Shown here one piece after another: positions 8,156 through 16,017 of a stretch of 64,000 nt of DNA (the first letter of the stretch is position 1; every line of letters starts with the position of its first letter). Origin of the DNA: Hyphomicrobiales bacterium. Its GTDB lineage: Bacteria > Pseudomonadota > Alphaproteobacteria > Rhizobiales > MH13. Under the pieces are notes generated by a model. It ran no database searches. It saw only the letters and a program-made list of their open reading frames with translations, and was not told the DNA's origin. Position numbers and translations under genes: made by a program. Location of the stretch: positions 1,719,192 through 1,783,191 of the forward strand of contig JAEPOK010000001.1 in the NCBI GenBank assembly GCA_017642935.1. The letters are read 5' to 3'.

Positions 8156-8592
8156 CAGATCACCCCCGGGAACAGATGACGGACGGCATAAACGGTCAGT
8201 CCGGTGGTCAGCATGAAGGTCAGCGTCGCAACGATCGACCGCGGGGAGAGCCGGGCCATACCGCAAACGCCGTGGCCAGAGGTGCACCCGGAGCCATAGG
8301 TCACGCCAAGGCCGACTATGAAACCACCGACCAGTAATGCGCCTAGTCCGACGGGCACCTCGATCGCAGGCATCTGGCCAAACATGAGCATGTAGACCAA
8401 CGGGCCGGTGACCATGCCAAGCAGAAGCAAGGCACGCCATGTCCAATCGGACCTGTCAGCAGGATAGAGAACACCAGCTAGGATGCCCGTGGCACCAAAG
8501 ATGCGCCCACGAAGGGCCATCAGGAGCACTGAGGCAAGGCCGATCAGCAGTCCGCCGACGAGTGAAGCAAGGGGCGTGAATTCAGTTTCCAT
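8155..8592 (-). CDS. YeeE/YedE family transporter half (sulfur transport motif)
   Basis: A 145-residue membrane protein with the hallmark [13 protein letters not shown] (Cys103 and Cys110), the conserved cysteine loop of YeeE/TsuA-type transporters. The start is the ATG at 8592, beginning METEFTPL, which is where homology begins; the longer frame to 8694 overlaps the DUF2892 gene. It overlaps the second half by one base. With its partner it forms the usual two-gene arrangement seen next to bigR- or sqrR-controlled sulfur genes. Confidence 0.87.
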   Translation of the reverse strand: METEFTPLASLVGGLLIGLASVLLMALRGRIFGATGILAGVLYPADRSDWTWRALLLLGMVTGPLVYMLMFGQMPAIEVPVGLGALLVGGFIVGLGVTYGSGCTSGHGVCGMARLSPRSIVATLTFMLTTGLTVYAVRHLFPGVI

Positions 8593-8596
8593 GACT

Positions 8597-8812
8597 TTAT
8601 TTCGGTCCTGTTGAGACGCCAAGAATGCGGTAAGCAGGACAGAAGCGCATGAAGGCGGTTCCAACCAGCACCAGGCCGATGACAACGGCGCCAATAGTTA
8701 GGGTCGTGCCCAGTGCCGCTCCAAGATAGGAGGCGATGACGGGCGCGGCCAAGAGCAAAAGGCCTGCGATGAAGCGGATGGCTCGGTCGGCGGTTCCCAT
8801 ATTGACGGTCAT
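8597..8812 (-). CDS. DUF2892 (YgaP-like) small membrane protein
   Basis: The 71-residue product has two hydrophobic segments and the sequence RFCPAYRILGVSTG near its end, typical of the DUF2892 membrane part of YgaP, which in E. coli is joined to a rhodanese domain. Here the rhodanese part is absent. It is the first gene of the leftward sulfur operon, directly behind the palindrome cluster at 8874-8904. A role in handling persulfides at the membrane is suggested by family and context only. Confidence 0.8.
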   Translation of the reverse strand: MTVNMGTADRAIRFIAGLLLLAAPVIASYLGAALGTTLTIGAVVIGLVLVGTAFMRFCPAYRILGVSTGPK

Positions 8813-8873
8813 AACGGCGGTCCTTCTCTTGAGTTCGATGGACCCGCTTTAGCGTTGCTCAGGGCGAGCCGTC

Positions 8874-8904
8874 TGTGACCAAGTCACACCGATGGTGTCA
8901 CACC
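8874..8904. promoter_or_regulatory. Overlapping palindromes in the persulfide-operon promoter
   Basis: Three perfect inverted repeats overlap: TGTGAC-CAA-GTCACA (8874-8888), ACACC-GAT-GGTGT (8886-8898) and GGTGT-C-ACACC (8894-8904). The 11-mer GTCACACCGAT also occurs twice, 14 bases apart. TGTGA...TCACA half-sites are the type recognised by Crp/Fnr proteins, although the spacer is 5 rather than 6. The cluster overlaps the 3' end of the Crp/Fnr gene and lies upstream of the DUF2892 gene. Confidence 0.65.
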
Positions 8905-9572
8905 GATATGGAGTTGGCCGACTGGGCAAAGCGGGCCAAGGCATCCCGGTTGGTGATCGTGAGGATGCCGCGAGAAAGAGCCAACCAGCCGCGGCGTTGA
9001 AAGTCTTGCAGCTGCCGGGAAACAACCTCGCGTGCTGTCCCAAGTTCAATAGCCAGATCCTGGTGTGTGGCGCGCACATCATCGCCGTCGCCGGCCAGAT
9101 CAATCAGTTTGGCAGCAAGCCTCAAATCGACACGGCGAAAGGCAACCTCCTCGATCACGGTCAGGAGGTCGGTGATGCGGCGCGAATAGGCCTTGAAGAT
9201 GAGCCCGCGAAAGGCTTCAGAGGTCGCCACCAGCTCATCGAAAACGGCCTGTGGAATGGCCATCACCTCTAGATCGGTCTCTGCAATACCAGTAGCGGCG
9301 TAATCCTCATGGGCGAGCAGACAGGCCGTTGTCAAAATGCAGCTCTCACCCGCATGCACGCGATAGAGTACCATCTCGCGGCCGCTTTCGGCGAGTTTTT
9401 GCACCCGCAAGGTGCCCGAAATCAGCAGGTAAAGGTTCTGTGCCGGCTTCCCAGGGCTGAAAATTTCCGTGCCGGCCTTCACGCGCTGCTGACGGGCATG
9501 GCGCATGATATGAGTTTGCAGATCTTCTGGAAGATGATCGAGGAAAGGTGGTCGTTGAATGGTCGTAGACAA
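8898..9572 (-). CDS. Crp/Fnr family regulator with two cysteines (putative persulfide sensor)
   Basis: The 224-residue protein has a cyclic-nucleotide-binding-type sensor domain (about 10-125), a dimer helix and a C-terminal winged helix containing ATHQDLAIELGTAREVVSRQLQDF. It has only two cysteines, Cys78 and Cys84, in GESCILTTACLL at the effector pocket. The frame has no ATG upstream (a stop lies four codons before); translation probably starts at the TTG at 9572. It directly precedes the sulfur operon, the place usually held by the ArsR-type regulators BigR or SqrR. Control of that operon through cysteine persulfidation is my inference. Confidence 0.85.
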   Translation of the reverse strand: MSTTIQRPPFLDHLPEDLQTHIMRHARQQRVKAGTEIFSPGKPAQNLYLLISGTLRVQKLAESGREMVLYRVHAGESCILTTACLLAHEDYAATGIAETDLEVMAIPQAVFDELVATSEAFRGLIFKAYSRRITDLLTVIEEVAFRRVDLRLAAKLIDLAGDGDDVRATHQDLAIELGTAREVVSRQLQDFQRRGWLALSRGILTITNRDALARFAQSANSISV

Positions 9573-9627
9573 GGGCGCTTGCTTTCATTTGATGCTCACT
9601 CAGGAATACATCGCTACGACATTCCCC

Positions 9628-9645
9628 GGTTGACCTGGCTCAACC
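9628..9645. promoter_or_regulatory. FixK/FNR-type palindrome in divergent promoter
   Basis: GGTTGA-CCTGGC-TCAACC is a perfect 6-bp inverted repeat and contains TTGA-N6-TCAA, the FixK/FNR core. The centre is 64 bases upstream of the Crp/Fnr start, a good distance for activation at -41.5 with a short leader, and about 165 bases from the kinase start. The rest of the 229-base intergenic region 9573-9801 shows nothing else I can name. Confidence 0.6.
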
Positions 9646-9801
9646 TCCGCGCGAGAGCTTGGTGGACAATCTAGAAGGCATTAAGGGCCTGGCGCACACT
9701 GCAGCTGATCAATCTTGCGCCCGTCGAGGCTCTTATGGCTAGGTCTCGATCGTTCAGGCGGGTAATGACCAGCGGACGGCCGGTCTGGTTGGAGGGATAG
9801 T

Positions 9802-11334
9802 ATGACGCCTTCAGACGATCACCAGGTGCTCAACGCCCTTTTGAATGCGGCTGTCGATGGCATCATCATCACAGATGCCGACGGCACCATGCTGCGGGTC
9901 AACGCCGCTGCAGGCGCCTTGTTTGGACACCCGAGCGAGCAGATGGTTGGCATGCATATCAGCATGCTCATGCCTGAAGATATGCGCGAGCCGCATCACG
10001 GTTACATCGAACGCTATCTAGAAAGCGGAACCGCTCACGTCATCGGCAAGGGCCGCGAGGTTGAGGCTCTTCGGCACGACGGCTCTCTGTTTCCCGTCCA
10101 CATTGCACTCGGCCAAGCGCAGGTCGATGGAGAGACCGTGTTTGTCGCCATGATGCACGATTTGACGCGCCGTAAGGCGGCCGAGGAAGCAGCGGCTCGA
10201 TCTCAAAGGATGGACGCAATTGGGCGGATGACCGGCGGTATTGCCCACGACTTCAACAACCTCCTGACGGTGGTCATCGGCAATCTGGAATTGCTCGACT
10301 TGGAGCATATGCCCAAGAACGCCGATCAGATCATCGCCGACGCGCTAGCCGCGGCCGAGCTCGGCGCGGATCTGACCTCACGACTGGTGATGTTCGCACG
10401 CAAACGCCCGTTGCGGTTGGAGTTGATTGATTTGAACGCTGGACTATCGAGCGCCGTGTCGCTCTTGCGGCATACGATTGGCGCCCAATGTCAGCTTGAT
10501 CTGGCAATGGGTGACGACCTCTGGCCGGTGCAGGCCGATCCAACTCAGCTTCAGACGGCGATATTTAATCTGGCACTCAACTCGCAAGATGCGATGCCAG
10601 AGGGCGGGCGCATCTTTCTTGAAACCAGCAATGTCGAAATTGACGATGGTTATCTGGCACAAGAGATTGGTGTCGCCGCCGGCCGTTACGTACGCTTGTC
10701 GGTGAGCGATACCGGCGAAGGCATGTCGGACGAGCAGCGAGCGCTGGCGCTCGAGCCGTTCTATACAACCAAGGCAGTCGGAGAAGGTACGGGCCTTGGC
10801 CTGTCCATGGTGTACGGCTTCACCAAACAAGCTGGCGGTCACGTCGCGCTCTACAGTGAGCCGGGTCAGGGCACGACAGTCAGCCTCTACTTCCCGGCCG
10901 CTGAGGCACAAGAGGAAGGAGGGTTGGACGCCAATGCGCCTCGCGCCGAGCACGAGGTGCAAGGATCGGAGCGGACGATCCTGATTGTCGAAGACAATGC
11001 GCAGATACGCCGCTTGACCGAGGCCAGGCTCGGCGCGCTTGGTTTTCGCTGCATCAGCGCGCCTGACGCCAACACGGCCTGGAAGCTCATCCAATCACAA
11101 TCAGATTTCGCGCTGGTCTTCACCGACATGGTGATGCCAGGTCCCCTCTCGGGCTACGAGTTGGCGCGAATGGTGGCCAAGGATTATCCGGACCTGCCGG
11201 TTCTGATCACCTCAGGGTTTTCAGAAAACGTATTGCGCGAGAAGACAATCGGCGCGGACTATCCAGTGCTGCGTAAGCCTTATCGCCAAGCCGATTTGGC
11301 TGAAGCGATCTTTGCGGCCTTGGCCGGCAGCTAG
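9802..11334 (+). CDS. FixL-like PAS hybrid histidine kinase with C-terminal receiver
   Basis: The 510-residue protein has one PAS domain (about 5-125), a HisKA helix with phospho-acceptor His149 in GGIAHDFNNLL, an ATPase domain with N-box DPTQLQTAIFNLALNSQDA and G-box DTGEGMS, then a receiver domain (about 390-508) with the aspartate in FTDMVMPG. The PAS sequence MPEDMREPHHGYIERY...IGKGREVEALRHDGSLFP matches heme-PAS FixL closely, with His65 at the heme-ligand position. It has no transmembrane segment, so it is probably a soluble oxygen sensor. Its 3' end overlaps the convergent response-regulator gene at CTAG. Heme binding needs testing. Confidence 0.88.
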   Translation: MTPSDDHQVLNALLNAAVDGIIITDADGTMLRVNAAAGALFGHPSEQMVGMHISMLMPEDMREPHHGYIERYLESGTAHVIGKGREVEALRHDGSLFPVHIALGQAQVDGETVFVAMMHDLTRRKAAEEAAARSQRMDAIGRMTGGIAHDFNNLLTVVIGNLELLDLEHMPKNADQIIADALAAAELGADLTSRLVMFARKRPLRLELIDLNAGLSSAVSLLRHTIGAQCQLDLAMGDDLWPVQADPTQLQTAIFNLALNSQDAMPEGGRIFLETSNVEIDDGYLAQEIGVAAGRYVRLSVSDTGEGMSDEQRALALEPFYTTKAVGEGTGLGLSMVYGFTKQAGGHVALYSEPGQGTTVSLYFPAAEAQEEGGLDANAPRAEHEVQGSERTILIVEDNAQIRRLTEARLGALGFRCISAPDANTAWKLIQSQSDFALVFTDMVMPGPLSGYELARMVAKDYPDLPVLITSGFSENVLREKTIGADYPVLRKPYRQADLAEAIFAALAGS

Positions 11335-12068
11335 CTCAGCGGTTGCGCCGCAGACGTGAGCATATAGCCGATCCCACGAATGGTCTTGATCAGGCGCGGG
11401 CTCGAGGGATCGCGCTCGATCTTTCGGCGCAGGCGCGCAACCTGATTGTCGATAGTTCGGTCGAGCGGCACCCAGGCGGGTCCATCGATCAAATCCATCA
11501 GCCGGTCACGTGAGAGCTGGCGGTTGGGATTTTCCAGGAACGCCTTCAGCAGCTTGAAATCCGCCGTCGTGAGATCGCACAACTGTCCATCTCGGTCGTG
11601 TAAGAGGATCTGGTTGAGGTCGATCGTCAAACCATCCAAATCGACCCTATCGTCCCCAGACCTAGGTTTCTCTACTGCAGCTTCCGGGGGCCGGCTCTTG
11701 CCCTCGTAGCGGCGCAGAACCGAGCGAACGCGCGCCAACAACTCGCGGACATGGAAGGGTTTGGTGATGTAGTCGTCAGCGCCGAGTTCCAAGCCAACGA
11801 CGCGATCAATGAGGTCGTCTTTTCCGGTGATCATGATGATCGGCACATCATACTTGCTGCGAATGTCGCGGGCGATATCCAGCCCATTGTCGCCGGCCAG
11901 ATTGATGTCGAGTGTAATTAAATCAGGCCGGCTTCCTAGCAAAGCGGCGTCAACGCAGCTGCCATCGTCGCATTCACTGACGATAAAACCATCGGCCTCG
12001 AAACAATTCCGCAGGAGCGTACGCACCTTTGGGTCATCTTCGACAACAAGAATGTGCTTTTCGGCCAT
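11331..12068 (-). CDS. OmpR/PhoB-type response regulator
   Basis: The 245-residue protein has a receiver domain (1-120) with the acidic pair Asp11/Asp12, phospho-acceptor Asp54 and the usual Thr and Lys, a linker, and a winged-helix DNA-binding domain (about 145-240) ending IKTIRGIGYMLT. It lies tail to tail with the hybrid kinase, sharing a 4-bp CTAG, and head to head with the FixK-like gene. FixL normally pairs with the NarL-type FixJ; an OmpR-type partner would be unusual, so pairing is inferred from position alone. A perfect inverted repeat lies 35 bases upstream of its start. Confidence 0.9.
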   Translation of the reverse strand: MAEKHILVVEDDPKVRTLLRNCFEADGFIVSECDDGSCVDAALLGSRPDLITLDINLAGDNGLDIARDIRSKYDVPIIMITGKDDLIDRVVGLELGADDYITKPFHVRELLARVRSVLRRYEGKSRPPEAAVEKPRSGDDRVDLDGLTIDLNQILLHDRDGQLCDLTTADFKLLKAFLENPNRQLSRDRLMDLIDGPAWVPLDRTIDNQVARLRRKIERDPSSPRLIKTIRGIGYMLTSAAQPLS

Positions 12069-12102
12069 TGGCAGACTTTACGTGGTCAAAAGAACTTTGG
12101 CG

Positions 12103-12123
12103 ACGTCGGCTGGAGGCCGACGT
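12103..12123. promoter_or_regulatory. Perfect inverted repeat between response regulator and FixK-like genes
   Basis: ACGTCGGC-TGGAG-GCCGACGT has perfect 8-bp arms and lies in the divergent promoter between 12068 and 12212. No T-run follows on either strand, so an operator for the adjacent OmpR-type regulator or FixK-like protein is more likely than a terminator. Confidence 0.55.
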
Positions 12124-12211
12124 GCGGATACACTTTGATACAATCGCATGGAAAGGGCTGCGACAAAGCAGATGCATTAGTGAACGTGCATATAACTTGG
12201 AGGCACCTGGT

Positions 12212-12892
12212 ATGTACGTCACGCTTGCAAACCCCAGCGATGACCAAGACGTCATCTGCGATATCGCTGTTGCATCCCGCCCACAAGTCCAACCGCACGC
12301 CCGTCGCCACGTCTTCGTCGGTCAGCATTTGTTTCACGAAGGCGACGACGCCCATCACATCTATGAAGTCGTCAGCGGGCTTTTGCGTCTGACACGTGTG
12401 TTGGAAAACGGTTCACGGCAGGTGATCGCCTTCGCCCTGCCAGGCGATTTGGTCGGGTTTCCAGATGGAACTTTCCACCATACCGATTGCGACGTTCTGG
12501 TTTCCGGCGAAGTGGTCGCTTACCGCCGGCAGATGCTCGAAGATGGGAGCGGTGACCCAGCACTGCATGCGCGATTGTTGCGGGCGGCGCTCAATGAAAT
12601 CAGCGCCATGCAGGACCATTTTATGATGCTGGCCCGCAAATCCGCACTCGAGAAGGTCGCCTCTTTTCTTCAGGTCATGGCGGAGCGCACCGGGCTTCGA
12701 GACGGGCCGACGACCCGTATCGTGCTGCCCATGAAGCGCTCCGATATTGCCGATTTTCTCGGGCTCACGATCGAAACGGTGTGCCGGTCCTTCACCCGCT
12801 TGCGCAAAGCGAAGATCATTGCGCTTGAAGACGCTCAGACCGTGCTCATTCTTGACTCGCAACGCTTGGCCGACGCGGCTTTGCTGGATTGA
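12212..12892 (+). CDS. Crp/Fnr regulator, FixK-like
   Basis: The 226-residue product has a cNMP-type sensor fold and a C-terminal helix-turn-helix reading KRSDIADFLGLTIETVCRSFTRLR, very close to FixK/FnrN proteins of rhizobia. It lacks the N-terminal cysteine cluster that holds the iron-sulfur centre in FNR, so it is likely FixK-like and not itself an oxygen sensor. The start is the ATG at 12212 with GGAGG eight bases upstream; the open frame from 12029 has no family similarity. Boxes of its likely target type (TTG-N8-CAA) occur at 3728-3741 and 9628-9645. Confidence 0.87.
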   Translation: MYVTLANPSDDQDVICDIAVASRPQVQPHARRHVFVGQHLFHEGDDAHHIYEVVSGLLRLTRVLENGSRQVIAFALPGDLVGFPDGTFHHTDCDVLVSGEVVAYRRQMLEDGSGDPALHARLLRAALNEISAMQDHFMMLARKSALEKVASFLQVMAERTGLRDGPTTRIVLPMKRSDIADFLGLTIETVCRSFTRLRKAKIIALEDAQTVLILDSQRLADAALLD

Positions 12893-12931
12893 GTTTGAGC
12901 AACGCGTTTCTAGTGTCCACCGTCATGCACG

Positions 12932-13771
12932 TTAGGCGCGGCGCACGTTCTGATGCTGCTCGCCGAGACCGTCAATGCCGAGGCGCATCGTCTCGCCGCC
13001 ATTTAGCCATTTCTGCGGCTTCAGGCCCATACCGACGCCCGGAGGTGTGCCCGTCGAAATGACGTCACCGGACTGCAGTGACATGAACTGGCTGACATAG
13101 TGCACCAGATGCTGCACCCCGTAGACCATGGTCTTGGTGGAGCCGTTCTGATAGCGCGTGCCATCAACCTCCAGCCACATGGAAAGGTTTTGAGGGTCAG
13201 CAACTTCATCGCGCGTGACCAGCCACGGCCCGATGGGTCCAAACGTATCGGCTGATTTGCCTTTTACCCATTGGCCAGCGCGTTCGATCTGAAAGGTACG
13301 CTCTGAGATATCGTTGATGACGCAATAGCCGGCCACGTGGTCCATGGCATCGGCCTCATCGATGTAGACGCCGCCCTTGCCGATAACGACGCCAAGCTCG
13401 ACTTCCCAGTCGCATTTGTCGCTGCCACGTGGCACCAGAACATCGTCATTGGGGCCGCAAATCGCACTGGTCGCTTTCATGAACATGACCGGTTCAGGCG
13501 GCACGTCCATGCCGCTTTCAGCTGCATGATCGGCATAGTTGAGACCGATACAGAGGAACTTGCCAACGCCGCCAACACACGGCCCAATGCGATCAGCCTC
13601 TACCTCTGGAAGCGATGCAAGATCGATGGCCTGCAGCCTGGCGATCCCATGTGGCGTTATCGCCTCACCGGCAATGTCTTCGACATGACCCGAAAGGTCC
13701 CGAACCTTGCCCTCGGCATCCAAAGCGGCAGGACGCTCGTGGCCGGGCTGACCGATACGCATCAGTTTCAT
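12932..13771 (-). CDS. Fumarylacetoacetate hydrolase family protein (likely 2,4-diketo-3-deoxy sugar-acid hydrolase)
   Basis: The 279-residue enzyme has the FAH fold with metal-binding acidic residues in WEVELGVVIGKGG, FLCIGLNYADHAAESG near residue 75, and TGTPPGVGMG near 245. FAH members cleave C-C bonds in diketo acids in the cytosol. In the non-phosphorylating L-rhamnose and L-fucose routes a homologue (LRA6 type) splits 2,4-diketo-3-deoxy-L-rhamnonate or -fuconate into pyruvate and lactate. As the last gene of an operon with a mutarotase, an enolase-superfamily dehydratase and an RhaSTPQ-like transporter, that role is the best guess. Alternatives are homologues acting on aromatic ring-cleavage products. 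Confidence 0.85.
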   Translation of the reverse strand: MKLMRIGQPGHERPAALDAEGKVRDLSGHVEDIAGEAITPHGIARLQAIDLASLPEVEADRIGPCVGGVGKFLCIGLNYADHAAESGMDVPPEPVMFMKATSAICGPNDDVLVPRGSDKCDWEVELGVVIGKGGVYIDEADAMDHVAGYCVINDISERTFQIERAGQWVKGKSADTFGPIGPWLVTRDEVADPQNLSMWLEVDGTRYQNGSTKTMVYGVQHLVHYVSQFMSLQSGDVISTGTPPGVGMGLKPQKWLNGGETMRLGIDGLGEQHQNVRRA

Positions 13772-13818
13772 GGAAATCTCTCTTTGTTGGATTGGTGTTC
13801 AGACGATGTGGGATGGCT

Positions 13819-14133
13819 TCAAGCCATATAGAATTGTTTGGGCAACAGGAATGGGAACTGGGTCTGCTCGTCGATTTCGATCTTCATGATCGGCCCCATC
13901 CATTCTGCCCATCGGGCGTTCACTGGATCATCGGCGAGTGCAGCTTTGGTCGCCTCGAGATCGGCGGTCTCAAAGTAGCCGAATAAGGTCAGTCCGTGGC
14001 GGAAGATGTTGTAGTTGGTGATGCCGGCTTTGCGCAGCGCTTCCAGCATGTCCGGCCAAATCTCATCGTGGCGCTTTTTGTATTCTTCCTCATAACCAGG
14101 GCGAACCTCAAGCACCCACGCATAACCGGCCAT
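13819..14133 (-). CDS. L-rhamnose mutarotase family protein (RhaU/RhaM-like)
   Basis: This 104-residue protein belongs to the dimeric ferredoxin-like RhaM family, which interconverts alpha and beta anomers of L-rhamnose and related 6-deoxy sugars. It has the typical early tyrosine, YKKRHDEIWPDMLEALRKAGI with the conserved histidine, and a C-terminal tryptophan pair region (ARWAEWMGP). Length is standard. It lies 5 bases downstream of the TIM-barrel gene and 47 bases before the FAH gene. It is the main marker that the operon handles a 6-deoxyhexose. Confidence 0.88.
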   Translation of the reverse strand: MAGYAWVLEVRPGYEEEYKKRHDEIWPDMLEALRKAGITNYNIFRHGLTLFGYFETADLEATKAALADDPVNARWAEWMGPIMKIEIDEQTQFPFLLPKQFYMA

Positions 14134-14138
14134 TGTCC

Positions 14139-14966
14139 TTACCCCTCATTCCAGGCGTTGAAGCAATCGCGCAAGGCGACCATCTCGGTGAGATTATCGT
14201 CGAACCACGTGTTCATGTAATCCTGATGGACCGGCTCGATCGAAACATAACCGCCGTAACCGGCCTCCCGAAGCGTCGCAAACATCGCTGGAAAGTTCAG
14301 CGTGCCATGCGCGAACTTCTCCTGCAGTTTGCCTGGAACGGCTTGGCGCAGATGCACATGAACAGCATGAGCCGCCAATGGATCGATCTGATCCTGCGTA
14401 AAGCCAAGGCAGGTAAAATGCGCGTAGTCCAGGCACACGCCGACCCCAGACGCCTCGACCAGCCGGAGCGCCATCTCGGGGCTTTCAGCAAATGAGTGGA
14501 CGTGGGGCTCAAAGCATAAGTTTGCCGCGTGGTCGTCGGCGAGCGCCTTCATCTCTTTCAAGCTCTCAGCCGATACCGTCAGCGCATCCATGCGGGACTG
14601 GCCTGGATTCACCACACCGGGCAGCACAAACACGCTGGCAACGCCGGCGGCGTCGGCAAAGGTCAGCGCCTGTTCCAGGTCTTTCAGATTCTGATTCAGC
14701 GTTCCGGCAAGCGCAAGGTTGCGGCCATCCAGTGTGTCGCCGAAGAGGTGGTAAAGATTGGGCATCGTGATACCGACCGCTTTGGCCTTTTCGGCCTCTG
14801 CGATTGGATCAGCGAGGATCGCCTGTTTGTCGAGCGCAGACGCATAGAAGTAACCGACATCCAATGCAGGGATGGCCAGCGCTTTTGCGATGGCAGCGCA
14901 TTCTTCCAACGCGCAGGCCGGCATCGTCCAACAGGTGGTGCTGAGTTTCATGTCACTAGCCGGCAT
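14139..14966 (-). CDS. Sugar phosphate isomerase/epimerase-like TIM barrel protein
   Basis: The 275-residue product is an AP-endonuclease-2-type TIM barrel with metal-ligand motifs CFEPHVHSF, CLDYAHF, HVHLRQA and SIEPVHQD near its C-terminal end. Family members include xylose isomerase-like enzymes, hydroxypyruvate isomerase and inosose dehydratase. I start at the ATG at 14966, with GGGAG eight bases upstream; the frame also opens at a TTG at 14981. It begins four bases after the oxidoreductase stop. Paired Gfo/Idh and TIM-barrel genes often interconvert keto-sugars; the exact reaction is unknown. Confidence 0.82.
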   Translation of the reverse strand: MPASDMKLSTTCWTMPACALEECAAIAKALAIPALDVGYFYASALDKQAILADPIAEAEKAKAVGITMPNLYHLFGDTLDGRNLALAGTLNQNLKDLEQALTFADAAGVASVFVLPGVVNPGQSRMDALTVSAESLKEMKALADDHAANLCFEPHVHSFAESPEMALRLVEASGVGVCLDYAHFTCLGFTQDQIDPLAAHAVHVHLRQAVPGKLQEKFAHGTLNFPAMFATLREAGYGGYVSIEPVHQDYMNTWFDDNLTEMVALRDCFNAWNEG

Positions 14967-14970
14967 CGGA

Positions 14971-16017
14971 TTAGCTCCCAATCGTGATCAGGCTGTCGGT
15001 TTCAGCCGAGCGGTAAAGCGCATGCAGCAGCTCGGTGACACGCGCGCCGTTTTCGCCGTTAGAGGCATTTTCGACCGTCTCACCTGCACAAAGCTTGGCG
15101 AAAATCTCTACCGGAAGAGCACCGTCATATTCACCGTCCTCTGCGCTCATCGCCACGACCTCATCGGCTTCGTCGTCGCGATAAAGGGCAAGGCGGGCTT
15201 CGGCGTTGTTGAAGTCAATCATGCCCTCGCTGCCAAAGATCTTGATGTCCATGTACATGCCGACATGCTTGGGCACGGTGGACGATCCCGAAAGCGCAAT
15301 GGTGGCGCCATTGGTGGCTCGGGCGCAGGCTGCATCATAGAAATCGACGCCGGTTGGTGAGCGTCCGACCATGCAATAAGCGTTCGCTGCTTTGAGATCA
15401 GAAACGTAGAAGAGCCAGGCAAGCGCGTGGGATAGCTGGCCCCAGCCATAGCCGCCGGCGCGCTGCGGATCGGCCCATGTGGAGGCCGGTGGGCGGTACA
15501 TGTGGTCTGTCGTTTCGAGCATGGGCTCACCAGCGAACAGATCGGACAGGGCCGACCCCATCTGGCAAGCCGCATGACGGACCTCGCCAATGCGGCCATC
15601 GCGCACCCACTGCGACGCCTTTATCGAAAACCACTCAAAGTTCATGCCGGTTGGGACAAGGACTTCTTTACCTGCCCTACGCGCGGCTTGCGCAATAGCC
15701 CAGCCATCATCGGCCGTCGTGGCCATCGGCTTTTCAACCAGCACATGACAGCCGGCTTCGAGCCCCATGACCGCCGGCTCGCGATGCGCCACATGTGGCG
15801 TCGAGACGATCAGCCCGTCCAAGTTCTCTTGGCGAAGCATCGCTGCCAAATCAGTGTACCGGGAGGCAATGTCGAAGGTTTCACCGACCTGGTCGATACG
15901 GTCGGCGTCGAGATCGCAAATGGCGATAAGATCAGCGACAGGAGACTTTTGTACGGTCGGGATGTGATTGAAGGTCGCCCACCAACCCGCGCCGACCAAT
16001 CCGATACGCGCGGTCAT
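14971..16017 (-). CDS. Gfo/Idh/MocA family oxidoreductase
   Basis: The 348-residue protein starts with a Rossmann motif GLVGAGWW (7-13) and carries the EKP motif (Lys96) that holds the catalytic lysine in glucose-fructose oxidoreductase, inositol dehydrogenase and MocA. The C-terminal half is the usual alpha/beta substrate domain. It oxidises or reduces a sugar or polyol with NAD(P). The start overlaps the GntR gene stop as ATGA. In this operon it may act as the sugar dehydrogenase that opens the pathway, as no dedicated L-rhamnose dehydrogenase is otherwise evident. Confidence 0.87.
   Translation of the reverse strand: MTARIGLVGAGWWATFNHIPTVQKSPVADLIAICDLDADRIDQVGETFDIASRYTDLAAMLRQENLDGLIVSTPHVAHREPAVMGLEAGCHVLVEKPMATTADDGWAIAQAARRAGKEVLVPTGMNFEWFSIKASQWVRDGRIGEVRHAACQMGSALSDLFAGEPMLETTDHMYRPPASTWADPQRAGGYGWGQLSHALAWLFYVSDLKAANAYCMVGRSPTGVDFYDAACARATNGATIALSGSSTVPKHVGMYMDIKIFGSEGMIDFNNAEARLALYRDDEADEVVAMSAEDGEYDGALPVEIFAKLCAGETVENASNGENGARVTELLHALYRSAETDSLITIGS

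Noticed and set aside
7715-8446. 243-residue form of the second YeeE half
   Set aside because: The first 97 residues are a frame-shifted reading of the other YeeE half; homology begins at [10 protein letters not shown] (8155).
12103-12123. Rho-independent terminator
   Set aside because: The 8-bp stem has no T-run on either strand and lies in a divergent promoter, so a terminator would have no gene to end.
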